Source: Streptomyces sp. CC0208 (GTDB lineage: Bacteria; Actinomycetota; Actinomycetes; Streptomycetales; Streptomycetaceae). Taken from it: a DNA stretch of 64,000 nt. The DNA is taken from NCBI RefSeq assembly GCF_003443735.1, contig NZ_CP031969.1, forward strand, positions 4,526,001-4,590,000, in the 5' to 3' direction. Shown here one piece after another: positions 7,879 to 16,411 of the stretch (positions are counted from its first letter, which is position 1; each line of letters begins with the position of its first letter). The position numbers were made by a program, and so were the translations under genes. The notes under the pieces are model-generated. The model was not told the DNA's origin. It did not search any database and saw only the letters and a program-made list of their open reading frames with translations.

Positions 7879-8776
7879 GCACCCGGTCACCGTCCCCTCG
7901 GGTGACCAGACCCGCATCCACAACATCGGCTACCGCACCTACGACGGGCCCCGCCTCGGCCGTTCCTACGCCACCCGCTCGCTGTACTCGCAGTCCCTGC
8001 GCGGCGCCTACGGCCTCGGCCGCTCGGTGAAGTCCAAGGTGCTGCCGATGCTGCTGTTCGTCGTGATGTGCGTGCCCGCGGCCATCATGGTGGCCGTCGC
8101 GGTCGCCACGAAGGCTAAGGACCTGCCCGTCGACTACACGCGCTACGCGATCATCATGCAGGCCGTCATCAGCCTGTACGTCGCCTCGCAGGCACCCCAG
8201 TCCGTCTCGCGCGACCTGCGCTTCAAGACGGTGCCGCTGTACTTCTCGCGGCCCATCGAGACGGCGGACTACGTGCGCGCCAAGTACGCGGCGCTGGCTT
8301 CGGCGATGTTCATCCTGACCGCCGCCCCGCTGATCGTGCTCTATGTGGGCGCGCTCCTGGCCAAGCTGGACTTCGCCGACCAGACCAAGGGGTTCGGGCA
8401 GGGACTCGTCTCCGTGGCGCTGCTCTCGCTCCTCTTCGCCGGTATCGGCCTGGTGATCGCGTCGGTCACTCCGCGCCGCGGCTTCGGCATCGCGGCCGTG
8501 ATCGCCGTCATGACCATCTCCTACGGCGCGGTCTCCACCCTCCAGGCCATCGCCGACGCCCAGGGCAGCTCCAGCGCCGTCCCGTGGATCGGTCTGTTCT
8601 CGCCGGTCACGCTCATCGACGGACTGCAGTCCGCGTTCCTCGGCGCGAACTCGGCGTTCCCGGGAGCGGTCGGCCCGTCGAACGGCGAGGGCGTGGTCTA
8701 CGTCCTGGCCGTCCTCGGCCTGATCGCCGCGTGCTACGGCCTCCTGATGCGCCGCTACAAGAAGGTGGGACTGTGA
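7868..8776 (+). CDS. ABC-2 type transporter permease
   Basis: A 302-aa membrane protein with about six hydrophobic helices (for example VLPMLLFVVMCVPAAIMVAVAV, SAMFILTAAPLIVLYVGALL, SVALLSLLFAGIGLVIASV and GVVYVLAVLGLIAACYGLLM). The N-terminal 45 residues are soluble and contain IGYRTYDGPRLGR, common in actinobacterial ABC-2 permeases. It pairs with the ATPase upstream, whose stop it overlaps by 11 bp. Its own stop overlaps the next ATPase by GTGA, so translation of this block is coupled. Confidence 0.88.
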   Translation: MAVEHPVTVPSGDQTRIHNIGYRTYDGPRLGRSYATRSLYSQSLRGAYGLGRSVKSKVLPMLLFVVMCVPAAIMVAVAVATKAKDLPVDYTRYAIIMQAVISLYVASQAPQSVSRDLRFKTVPLYFSRPIETADYVRAKYAALASAMFILTAAPLIVLYVGALLAKLDFADQTKGFGQGLVSVALLSLLFAGIGLVIASVTPRRGFGIAAVIAVMTISYGAVSTLQAIADAQGSSSAVPWIGLFSPVTLIDGLQSAFLGANSAFPGAVGPSNGEGVVYVLAVLGLIAACYGLLMRRYKKVGL

Positions 8777-9684
8777 CCACGCTCCAGATCGACCATGTCT
8801 CCCGCTGGTTCGGCAACGTGGTCGCCGTCAACGACATCACCATGACGATCGGCCCCGGCGTCACCGGCCTCCTCGGCCCCAACGGCGCCGGCAAGTCCAC
8901 CCTCATCAACATGATGGGCGGCTTCCTCGCCCCCTCCACCGGCACCGTCACCCTCGACGGGCAGCAGGTGTGGCGCAACGAGGCGATCTACCAGCACATC
9001 GGCATCGTCCCCGAGCGCGAGGCGATGTACGACTTCCTCACCGGCCGCGAATTCGTCGTCGCCAATGCCGAGCTGCACGGCCTCGGCGCCAAGGCGGCCC
9101 AGCAGGCGCTGGCCACGGTCGAGATGGAGTACGCGCAGGACCGCAAGATCTCGACGTACTCCAAGGGCATGCGCCAGCGGGTGAAGATGGCGAGCGCGCT
9201 CGTCCACGACCCGTCGCTGCTCCTGCTCGACGAGCCCTTCAACGGCATGGACCCCCGCCAGCGGATGCAGCTCATGGACCTGCTGCGCCGCATGGGCGAC
9301 GAGGGCCGCACCGTGCTGTTCTCCTCGCACATCCTCGAAGAGGTCGAGCAGCTCGCCTGGCACATCGAGGTGGTCGTCGCGGGCCGGCACGCGGCCAGTG
9401 GTGACTTCCGCAAGATCCGCCGCCTGATGACCGACCGTCCGCACCGCTACCTGGTGCGTTCCAGCGACGACCGCGCCCTCGCGGCCGCCCTGATCGCCGA
9501 CCCGTCGACGTCAGGCATCGAAGTCGACCTGGCGGAGGGGGCGTTGCGCATCCAGGCCGTCGACTTCGGCCGTTTCACCGCGCTGTTGCCCAAGGTCGCG
9601 CGCGACCACGGCATCCGGCTGCTCACGGTCTCGCCCTCCGACGAGTCCCTCGAGTCCGTCTTCTCGTATCTCGTCGCGGCGTAG
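8773..9684 (+). CDS. ABC transporter ATP-binding protein
   Basis: A 303-aa ABC ATPase, paralogous to the one at 6907. Walker A is GPNGAGKST, the signature region is YSKGMRQRV, Walker B is LLLLDEPFNGMDP and the switch is SSHILEEVE. The GTG start overlaps the permease stop by 4 bases, with AAGGTGGGA upstream as the ribosome site. The C-terminal region (RPHRYLVRSSDDRALAAALI) resembles the regulatory tail of other ABC-2 exporters. It is followed 11 bp later by its own permease. Confidence 0.9.
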   Translation: MTTLQIDHVSRWFGNVVAVNDITMTIGPGVTGLLGPNGAGKSTLINMMGGFLAPSTGTVTLDGQQVWRNEAIYQHIGIVPEREAMYDFLTGREFVVANAELHGLGAKAAQQALATVEMEYAQDRKISTYSKGMRQRVKMASALVHDPSLLLLDEPFNGMDPRQRMQLMDLLRRMGDEGRTVLFSSHILEEVEQLAWHIEVVVAGRHAASGDFRKIRRLMTDRPHRYLVRSSDDRALAAALIADPSTSGIEVDLAEGALRIQAVDFGRFTALLPKVARDHGIRLLTVSPSDESLESVFSYLVAA

Positions 9685-9695
9685 GAGGCCCACAG

Positions 9696-10415
9696 ATGTA
9701 CGACCCCACAGTCGCCCGACTCACGTACCGGGCCCTGCTCGGCCGCCGCCGGGCCCTCATCCTGGGCGCCCTGCCCCTGCTGCTGATCGTGATCTCCGTG
9801 ATCGTGCGCGCCTTGGTCGGCGCCGACGACCAGACCGCCTCCGACCTGCTGGGCGGGCTCGCGCTCGCCACCATGGTGCCGATCATCGGCGTCATCGCGG
9901 GCACCGGCGCGATCGGCCCGGAGATCGACGACGGCTCGGTGGTGTACCTGCTGTCCAAGCCGCTCAAGCGGCCGACGATCATCTTCACCAAGCTGATCGT
10001 GGCGATCGCCGTGACGATGGTGTTCTCGGCGCTGCCGACGCTGATCGCGGGCTTCATCCTCAACGGCAACGGCCAGCAGATCGCCGTCGCCTACACGGTG
10101 GCCGCGCTGGTCTCCTCGATCGCCTACGCGGCGCTCTTCCTTCTGCTGGGCACGGTGTCCCGGCACGCGGTGGTCTTCGGTCTCGTCTACGCGCTGGTCT
10201 GGGAGGCCCTGTTCGGTTCCCTGGTCGCCGGGGCGAGGACCCTGAGCGTCCAGCAGTGGTCGCTGGCCGTGGCCCACAAGGTCGCGGGCGGGGACCTGGT
10301 CACCTCGGACGTCTCACTGCCGACGGCCACGGTGCTGCTGGTCGTGGTGACCGTCCTCGCGACCTGGTACGCGGGACAGAAGCTGCGGTCGCTGACGCTG
10401 GCGGGCGAGGAGTAG
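9696..10415 (+). CDS. ABC-2 type transporter permease
   Basis: A 239-aa integral membrane protein with six likely helices, starting with ALILGALPLLLIVISVIVRAL and ending with ATVLLVVVTVLATWYA. The motif DGSVVYLLSKPLKR (about residues 86-99) is typical of ABC-2 permeases where a cytoplasmic loop meets the ATPase. The start has GTAGGAGGCCCACAG upstream. It completes the second ATPase/permease pair and the operon. Confidence 0.88.
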   Translation: MYDPTVARLTYRALLGRRRALILGALPLLLIVISVIVRALVGADDQTASDLLGGLALATMVPIIGVIAGTGAIGPEIDDGSVVYLLSKPLKRPTIIFTKLIVAIAVTMVFSALPTLIAGFILNGNGQQIAVAYTVAALVSSIAYAALFLLLGTVSRHAVVFGLVYALVWEALFGSLVAGARTLSVQQWSLAVAHKVAGGDLVTSDVSLPTATVLLVVVTVLATWYAGQKLRSLTLAGEE

Positions 10416-10545
10416 GCAACCCTGACATACCCCTGGACATACCCCTGACGTACCGCTGATGTCCCGCTTACTGACGGGGACTTGATCGTCGTCCGGGCAG
10501 ACTGGACAAAGGGGAACGTTCGGCTGTGAGTCGAAGGGAACGGGC

Positions 10546-10743
10546 ATGGCAGACGACTGGGACGACCTCGTTCTGGACGAGGACTTCATACGGTCCGCGG
10601 GGACGACCGAGCCGTCTGCCCGCGCCCGGATGCTGGCGGCGCGCTGGCGCGACGAGGAGCCCGAACCGCAGCCCTGGCGCTCCGACGAGCCGCCCGCCGG
10701 GTGGTTCTTCAGCAAGCGCCGACGGCGGTGGCGGCGCCGGTAG
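10546..10743 (+). CDS. Small conserved hypothetical protein (65 aa)
   Basis: A 65-aa protein with an acidic N-terminus (ADDWDDLVLDEDFI) and a very basic, Trp-rich C-terminus (GWFFSKRRRRWRRR). This charge split suggests membrane or nucleic-acid contact, but the family has no known function to me. The ATG is preceded by GGGAACGGGC. It stands alone between the ABC exporter operon and tRNA-Ser, on the same strand as both. Confidence 0.65.
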   Translation: MADDWDDLVLDEDFIRSAGTTEPSARARMLAARWRDEEPEPQPWRSDEPPAGWFFSKRRRRWRRR

Positions 10744-11011
10744 TCTCGAACACACGGCCGCATTTAATCGGTGGCGCCCAACTCGTCGCACAGGCACAGT
10801 GGTTGTGTCCACATCGCCGGACGACACTCCGGCGCCACGTTCTGGGAGAGGAGCCGGACGATGTCCCTGCACGACAGTACGTCCAGCTCCCGTCAGGGCA
10901 GCCCGCGAAGGACTCCGGTGTAGTTACGCCACCGTGGAGTCCACCCGCGGAAACCGCCCGGGGCGGCCGCTTCGAGCACGCGACGTCGCTCTCGCGTGAG
11001 GCCGCCCACCC

Positions 11012-11099
<88 letters not shown>

Positions 11100-11225
11100 C
11101 GAGACGTTGTCACTGGGACTTGGCCGGGGTTTCCTGGCCCAAGTGCTGCAGCAAGAAGAGCTCGGGGTGACCAGACCCGCGCGGATCACCGCACCGGACC
11201 ACCGCCGGCTCCGGCACCGGCTCCG

Positions 11226-11405
11226 GATGCAGCGGAACTCCGTGCGGCCGCTGCCCGGGGCATGGTCGAGGAGTGCGGTGGCCGGTGGGCCGGTTGCAGC
11301 GTGATCGTCGATCAGCTCGGGACGCAGGGCCACGACCCGGTGGGGCCGGTGCGCGCTCTGTTGTCGTACGACGAGCTCCTGGCCGTCCGGCCGGAGGGAC
11401 CGTAG
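11226..11405 (+). pseudogene. Remnant of a phosphoribosyltransferase C-terminus
   Basis: A 59-codon stretch with good codon bias reads DAAELRAAAARGMVEECGG, then WAGCSVIVDQLGTQG and VRALLSYDELLAV to a TAG. This resembles the last helix-strand part of purine-type phosphoribosyltransferases, where a cofactor-loop helix leads to an AGxxVIxD strand. No in-frame start with a ribosome site exists upstream, and the catalytic PRPP loop is absent. It is most likely the tail of a gene cut away next to tRNA-Ser. The family assignment is from pattern only. Confidence 0.4.
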
Positions 11406-11408
11406 GCG

Positions 11409-12212
11409 TCAGCCCAGCAGGCGCTCCAGCACCACCGCGATCCCGTCCTCCTCGTGGGAGGACGTCACCTCGTCGGCCACCGCCTTGAGCTCCTCGTGTG
11501 CGTCCGCCATGGCCACCGCGTACGACGCCCAGGCGAACATCGGGATGTCGTTGGGCATGTCGCCGAAGGCGATCGTGTCCGCTGCCTTCAGTCCCAGGCG
11601 GCGGGCGGCCAAGGACAGGCCCGTGGCCTTGGACAGGCCCAGCGGGAGCAGTTCGACGATGCCCTCGCCCGACATGGCGACCGTGACGAAGCCGCCCGCG
11701 GCCCGCTGGGCCGCCTCGGCCAGCTCGTCGTCCGACAGCCTCGGATGCTGTATGTAGATCTTGTTCAGCGGGGCGGCCCACAGATCCGACGCGTCCGTGA
11801 ACGGCGTCGACGGCAGGGCTCCCGTCACCGCGTACCCCGGCCCGACCAGCACATCGCCGTCGAGGCCGTCACGGCTGGCCGCCAGGTACAGCGGGCCGAC
11901 CTCCGCCTCGATCTTCGCCAGGGCCACCCCCGCCAGCTGCCGGTCCAGGGTCACCGACGTCAGCAGACGGTGCTCACCGGCGTGGTACACCTGCGCGCCC
12001 TGGCCGCAGACCGCGAGACCGTCGTAGCCGAGGTCGTCGAGGATGTGCCGGGTCCAGGGGACGCCGCGGCCGGTCACGACGATGTGGGCGGCGCCCGCCG
12101 CGGTGGCCGCGGCGAGCGCGTCACGGGTGCGCTGCGAGACCGACTCGTCGGAGCGCAGGAGCGTCCCGTCGAGGTCGGTCGCGATCAGCCGGTACGGAAA
12201 GGGCCGGCTCAC
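11409..12212 (-). CDS. HAD-superfamily (Cof-type) phosphatase
   Basis: A 267-aa HAD hydrolase. Motif I is the N-terminal DLDGTLL with both catalytic Asp residues, motif II is VVTGRG, motif III Lys is in GLSKATGL, and motif IV is AFGDMPNDIPMF. The IIB (Cof) cap lies between about residues 80 and 190. It probably dephosphorylates a sugar phosphate or similar small molecule in the cytoplasm. GTG start 12212 overlaps the serS stop by GTGA, so it is translated with seryl-tRNA synthetase. Confidence 0.88.
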   Translation of the reverse strand: MSRPFPYRLIATDLDGTLLRSDESVSQRTRDALAAATAAGAAHIVVTGRGVPWTRHILDDLGYDGLAVCGQGAQVYHAGEHRLLTSVTLDRQLAGVALAKIEAEVGPLYLAASRDGLDGDVLVGPGYAVTGALPSTPFTDASDLWAAPLNKIYIQHPRLSDDELAEAAQRAAGGFVTVAMSGEGIVELLPLGLSKATGLSLAARRLGLKAADTIAFGDMPNDIPMFAWASYAVAMADAHEELKAVADEVTSSHEEDGIAVVLERLLG

Positions 12213-13486
12213 TTGGCGACCGGCTCCAGCAGTTCCCGGCCGCCCAGGTACGGGCGCAGCACCTCGGGCACCCGCACCGAGCCGTCGGCCAGCTGGTGGT
12301 TCTCCAGGATCGCCACGATGGTGCGCGGTACGGCGCACAGCGTGCCGTTGAGCGTCGCCAGCGGCTGGACCTTCTTGCCGTCGCGCATGCGGACGGACAG
12401 GCGGCGGGCCTGGAAGCCGTCGCAGTTGGAGGCCGAGGTCAGCTCGCGGTACTTGCCCTGGGTCGGGATCCACGCCTCGCAGTCGTACTTGCGGGAGGCC
12501 GAGGAGCCGAGGTCGCCCGAGGCCACGTCGATGACCTGGAACGGCAGTTCAAGACCGGTCAGCCACTGCTTCTCCCAGTCCAGGAGCCGCTTGTGCTCGT
12601 TCTCCGCGTCCTCGGGGGCGACGTACGAGAACATCTCGACCTTGTCGAACTGGTGCACGCGGAAGATGCCCCGGGTGTCCTTGCCGTAGGTGCCGGCCTC
12701 GCGGCGGAAGCACGGGGAGAACCCGGCGTAGCGCAGCGGCAGCTTGTCGGCGTCCAGGATCTCGTCCATGTGGTACGCCGCGAGGGGGACCTCGGAGGTG
12801 CCGACCAGGTAGTAGTCGTCCTTCTCCAGGTGGTAGACGTTCTCCGCGGCCTGGCCGAGGAAGCCGGTGCCCTCCATGGCGCGCGGGCGGACCAGCGCGG
12901 GGGTGAGCATCGGGGTGAAGCCGGCCTCGGTGGCCTGCGCGATCGCCGCGTTGACCAGCGCGAGTTCGAGGAGCGCGCCGACGCCGGTCAGGTAGTAGAA
13001 GCGGGAGCCGGACACCTTGGCGCCGCGCTCGACGTCGATGGCGCCCAGCGCCTCGCCGAGCTCCAGGTGGTCCTTGGGCTCGAAGCCCTCGGCGCCGAAG
13101 TCGCGGATGGTGCCGTGCGTCTCCAGGACGACGAAGTCCTCCTCGCCGCCGACGGGGACGTCGGGGTGGACGAGGTTGCCGAGCTGCAGGGCGAGGCGCT
13201 TGGTCTCGTCGTCGGCGTCGTTCTGAGCGGCCTCGGCGGCCTTGACGTCGGCCTTGAGCTGCTCCGCCTTCTGGAGCAGCTCGGCGCGCTCCTCCGGAGT
13301 GGCCTTGGGGATGAGCTTGCCGAGCGACTTCTGCTCGGATCGCAGCTCGTCGAAGCGGACGCCGGACGACCTGCGCCGCTCGTCGGCAGACAGGAGGGCG
13401 TCGACGAGGGCGACGTCCTCTCCACGGGCGCGCTGGGAGGCGCGCACTCGGTCGGGGTCCTCACGGAGCAGGCGAAGGTCAATCAC
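12209..13486 (-). CDS. serS: Seryl-tRNA synthetase
   Basis: A 425-aa class II synthetase that charges tRNA-Ser. The N-terminal coiled-coil arm spans about residues 25-105 (LRSEQKSLGKLIP, AELLQKAEQLKADVKAAE). Class II motifs are visible: motif 2 around FRREAGTYGKDTRGIFRVHQF and motif 3 around TLNGTLCAVPRTIVAILE. The TSEVPL signature binds serine. The GTG start (VIDLRLLRED) is the family's normal N-terminus; the 14-codon longer reading is rejected. It leads an operon with the HAD phosphatase. Two tRNA-Ser genes are in the window. Confidence 0.97.
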   Translation of the reverse strand: MIDLRLLREDPDRVRASQRARGEDVALVDALLSADERRRSSGVRFDELRSEQKSLGKLIPKATPEERAELLQKAEQLKADVKAAEAAQNDADDETKRLALQLGNLVHPDVPVGGEEDFVVLETHGTIRDFGAEGFEPKDHLELGEALGAIDVERGAKVSGSRFYYLTGVGALLELALVNAAIAQATEAGFTPMLTPALVRPRAMEGTGFLGQAAENVYHLEKDDYYLVGTSEVPLAAYHMDEILDADKLPLRYAGFSPCFRREAGTYGKDTRGIFRVHQFDKVEMFSYVAPEDAENEHKRLLDWEKQWLTGLELPFQVIDVASGDLGSSASRKYDCEAWIPTQGKYRELTSASNCDGFQARRLSVRMRDGKKVQPLATLNGTLCAVPRTIVAILENHQLADGSVRVPEVLRPYLGGRELLEPVAK

Positions 13487-13680
13487 GCGGCCAAGGCTAC
13501 CGGTGCGGGGATACGGCCCACGACTCACTATTACCAGCTGTACCGAATCGTGTCTTACATACCGTTATGGGCGAATTGCGGAGCGTGTCAATGAAAGATG
13601 CTCAAGGTCCCCGGGGCGAGGCATGTGCGCGTAGTCCTGTTGACTCGACTCCCTTGTGGAGAGCGGGACTTGGCGTGCGG

Positions 13681-13994
13681 TTGTCCACAGGAATCCACAC
13701 CCCTCAAAAAGTTATCCACAGGGTGTGCGGAGGATCTGTGGATTTCGGAATTGATCACTCCGAAACCTGGGGATCACATCGAGGATTCCCTGTGCAAACC
13801 CACTTTTACCCCCACTTTCGAGTGGAAAGTGGTCACCCCAAAGGATTGCCTAAAGGAAAACGGTGGACGAAGGGTGACGTGCGGGCGGGTGGACATGGAT
13901 GGGTCCTGAGGGCCGATTTGTCGACAGGTTCGCCTTTTGTTGTCGACTTGTCCCCAGGTCGAGAAGCGGACCTGTGGATAACTCCTGTGGATAA
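13681..13994. promoter_or_regulatory. DnaA-box cluster between serS and pheA
   Basis: The 533-bp gene-free region 13487-14019 is AT-richer than its surroundings and holds at least four exact TTRTCCACA boxes: 13681-13689 and 13712-13720 on the plus strand, 13973-13981 and 13986-13994 inverted. Near matches lie at 13691, 13737, 13918 (TTGTCGACA) and 13948 (TTGTCCCCA). From memory, a chromosomal DnaA-box cluster called D78 was described in S. coelicolor near oriC and close to serS; this is probably its counterpart. Such clusters are thought to titrate DnaA. It is not oriC, as neither dnaA nor dnaN is nearby. Confidence 0.85.
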
Positions 13995-14019
13995 CTAAAA
14001 TCTGCAGGTAGGACCGGTG

Positions 14020-14952
14020 CTAGAAGCGGCCGTCCTGGCACCGGGCCACCCAGTCCGAGGCCGCCATGAACTCCTCGTCCGAGGTGCCGGGCAGGGGCGC
14101 CCGCAGGTCCGCGGGGTCCTTGTCCGCACGTGGGTACGAACCGAGGAAACGCACCTCGCGGCAGATCCGCTTCAGGCCCGTCAGCGCCTCCGCCACCCGG
14201 CGGTCGGTGATGTGGCCCTCGGCGTCGATGCAGAAGCAGTAGTTGCCGATTCCCGCGCCCGTGGGCCGGGACTGGAGCAGCATCAGGTTGATGCCGCGGG
14301 TGGCGAACTCGCCGAGCAGGTCGCGCAGTCCGCCGGGGTGGTCGTCGCGCTGCCACAGCACGACGGAGGTCTTGTCGGCTCCGGTAGCCGCGGCGGGCCG
14401 GGCCGGGCGGCCGACCAGCACGAACCGCGTCTGCGCGTTCTCGGCGTCGTGGATCCCGGTCTCCAGCGCTTCGAGGCCGTACCGGGCGGCCGCGAACTCG
14501 CCCGCGAAGGCCGCGTCGTACTGGCCCTCCTGGACCAGCCGGGCCGCGTCCGCGTTCGAGGCGGCCGACTCCCAGTGGGCGTCCGGGAGGTGCCGCTTCA
14601 GCCAGTTGCGGACCTGGGGCTGGGCGGCCGGGTGGGCGGAGACCGTCTTGATGTCGGCGAGCCCGGTACCGGGCCTGACCAGCAGCGCGAAGGTGATCGA
14701 CAGCAGCACCTCGCGGTAGATCATCAGAGGGGCGCCCGCGACCAGCTCGTCGAGGGTGGTCGTGATGCCGCCCTCGACCGAGTTCTCGATGGGCACGAAC
14801 GCGGCCTCGGCCTCGCCCGCGCGGACCGCGTCCAGCGCTGACTGCACCGACACGTACGGGATCAGCTCCCGGGTCGCCGTCTCGGGAAGTGTCCGCAGCG
14901 CGACTTCGGTGAAGGTCCCCTCAGGGCCGAGATACGCATAACTCGCTGGCAT
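14020..14952 (-). CDS. pheA: Prephenate dehydratase
   Basis: A 310-aa enzyme that converts prephenate to phenylpyruvate in phenylalanine synthesis. The catalytic domain (about residues 1-185) starts SYAYLGPEGTFTEVAL and has VPIENSVEGGI and the conserved T-R-F motif in AQTRFVLV. The ACT regulatory domain (about 200-280) has the phenylalanine-binding features GGLRDLLGEFATRGINL and L-x-x-I-x-S-R-P as LMLLQSRPTGAGIGNYCF. It is a monofunctional dehydratase without a chorismate mutase part. It probably shows feedback inhibition by Phe. Confidence 0.96.
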   Translation of the reverse strand: MPASYAYLGPEGTFTEVALRTLPETATRELIPYVSVQSALDAVRAGEAEAAFVPIENSVEGGITTTLDELVAGAPLMIYREVLLSITFALLVRPGTGLADIKTVSAHPAAQPQVRNWLKRHLPDAHWESAASNADAARLVQEGQYDAAFAGEFAAARYGLEALETGIHDAENAQTRFVLVGRPARPAAATGADKTSVVLWQRDDHPGGLRDLLGEFATRGINLMLLQSRPTGAGIGNYCFCIDAEGHITDRRVAEALTGLKRICREVRFLGSYPRADKDPADLRAPLPGTSDEEFMAASDWVARCQDGRF

Positions 14953-15060
14953 GACCTCACCCTAATGGCCCTTGCGGAACGGGACGCACCTGTCTCAAGC
15001 GTGCCCCTCCGTGGGGTGAAACGGCGTGACCAAGGGGCCACACGCGACGTTCGCGTGACC

Positions 15061-15104
15061 TGTTCACCCTGTTCACCCTGTTCACCCTGGTCGCCCCGGT
15101 CACC
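15061..15104. repeat. Short tandem repeat, 9-bp unit
   Basis: Three perfect copies of TGTTCACCC (15061-15087) are followed by two decayed copies (TGGTCGCCC, CGGTCACCA). The array is in the gap between the pheA start and the dtpA stop. It could be slippage-prone sequence or a spaced binding site. Confidence 0.8.
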
Positions 15105-15125
15105 ACAGAGACACCGCCCGCCCCC

Positions 15126-16403
15126 TCACCCCTCCAGCAACCGCTGCCCCACGTACTCACCCTCCGCCGCCCCGCCCGGCACCGCGAACAGACCGCTCGA
15201 CTCGTGCCGGATGTACTGGGAGAGCGCGTCGCCTCGGTCGAGTTTGCGCTGGAGCGGGACGAAGCCGCGCAGTGGGTCCGCCTGCCAGCACACGAACAGC
15301 AGGCCCGCGTCCGGTGTGCCGTCCGCGTCGATGCCGTCGTGGTACGAGAACGGGCGGCGCAGGATGGCCGCGCCCCCGTTCTGGTCGGGCCGGGTGATCC
15401 GGGCGTGGGCGTTGACCGGGACGAGCAGATCGCCCTTGGCGTCGGTCTTCTCCAGGTCCATCGCGGTCGTCTCGGTGCCCCCGGAGAGGGCCGCGCCGTT
15501 CGCCTTCCGGCGCCCGATGACGGCCTCCTGGGTCCCCAGGGACAACTTCTCCCAGTCGTCCAGCAGCATCCGAATCCGTCGTACGACCGCATAGGAGCCG
15601 TTCGCCATCCACGCGGGCGTGCCGGATTCCGGGACGAAGACGCGCTGGTCGAAGTCGGACTCGTCCGGCTTCGGATTGCGCGTGCCGTCCAGCTGGCCCA
15701 TGAGGTTGCGGGCCGTCATGGGGTGGGCCGTGGCGCCCGGGGTGCGGTTGAAGCCGTTCATCTGCCAGCGGACCTTCGCCGCGCTGCCCGCGTCCTTCTG
15801 GACCGCGCGCAGGGCGTGGAAGGCGACCAGGGCGTCGTCGGCGCCGATCTGCACCCACAGGTCGCCGTTGCTGCGGGCCTTGTCGAGCTGGTCGGAGGAG
15901 AAGTCGGGCAGCGGGTCGAGGGCGACGGGACGCTGCTTCTCCAGCCCGGTGCGGGAGAAGAAGCTGTGTCCGAAGCCGAAGGTCAGCGTCAGTGAGGAGG
16001 GTCCGGCGTCCCGGGCGACATCCGTGTCGTGGGACCCGGTGGCCTCGCCGGCCATCAGCCGCCGAGCCGTTTCCGACCAGCGGCGCAGCAGCGCGGCGGC
16101 CTCCTTGCGGCCGGCGCCGGCCGCAAGGTCGAAGGCGACGAGATGGCCGCGGGCCTGGAGGCCCTCGGTGATGCCGGGCTGATGTTTCCCGTGAAACATC
16201 ACTTCGTCGCTGCCGACCGAGGTCAGCGGAGTCGCCGCGGCGGGTGCGGCGGCATACCCCACGGCCCCGCCGGCCGCGCCGAGGACGAGCCCGGTGGCGC
16301 CGACGGTGCCGAGCAGGGCACGACGTGAGATGCCCTGCCCCGAAGCGGGCCTCTCTTCCGTGGCGGCGCCTTCGGCGACGACGGGAAGGGACTGTTCAGC
16401 CAT
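15126..16403 (-). CDS. dtpA: Secreted DyP-type haem peroxidase (DtpA/EfeB-like)
   Basis: A 425-aa dye-decolourising peroxidase. The N-terminus has a Tat signal: ISRRALLGTVGATGLVLGAAGG (about residues 25-46) followed by a cleavage region rich in Ala. The DyP motif with the catalytic Asp is in GQLDGTRNP. The proximal haem His lies in FSYHDGIDADG, and the C-terminal QRKLDRGDALSQYIRHESSG is typical. In S. lividans the orthologous peroxidase works with ECuC and Sco in maturation of a copper radical oxidase, and the same neighbours are present here. A parS-like palindrome lies within the coding sequence (16183-16198). Confidence 0.93.
   Translation of the reverse strand: MAEQSLPVVAEGAATEERPASGQGISRRALLGTVGATGLVLGAAGGAVGYAAAPAAATPLTSVGSDEVMFHGKHQPGITEGLQARGHLVAFDLAAGAGRKEAAALLRRWSETARRLMAGEATGSHDTDVARDAGPSSLTLTFGFGHSFFSRTGLEKQRPVALDPLPDFSSDQLDKARSNGDLWVQIGADDALVAFHALRAVQKDAGSAAKVRWQMNGFNRTPGATAHPMTARNLMGQLDGTRNPKPDESDFDQRVFVPESGTPAWMANGSYAVVRRIRMLLDDWEKLSLGTQEAVIGRRKANGAALSGGTETTAMDLEKTDAKGDLLVPVNAHARITRPDQNGGAAILRRPFSYHDGIDADGTPDAGLLFVCWQADPLRGFVPLQRKLDRGDALSQYIRHESSGLFAVPGGAAEGEYVGQRLLEG
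16183..16198. promoter_or_regulatory. parS: parS site, one mismatch, inside dtpA
   Basis: TGTTTCCCGTGAAACA differs from the parS consensus at a single central base. It encodes the M-F-H-G-K-H peptide of the peroxidase, so the site is carried within a reading frame. Together with the perfect copy at 1064 it supports an origin-proximal location. Confidence 0.8.
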
Positions 16404-16411
16404 GGTGCGGT

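Noticed and set aside
10861..10923. A 20-codon frame (MSLHDSTSSSRQGSPRRTPV) with GGGAGAGGAGC upstream, before tRNA-Ser(GCT).
   Set aside because: The ribosome-site match is tempting, but a peptide this short in GC-rich DNA cannot be supported without conservation data.
13487..14019. The DnaA-box region as the chromosomal origin.
   Set aside because: Streptomyces oriC lies between dnaA and dnaN with many more boxes. Neither gene is here; serS and pheA flank the gap.
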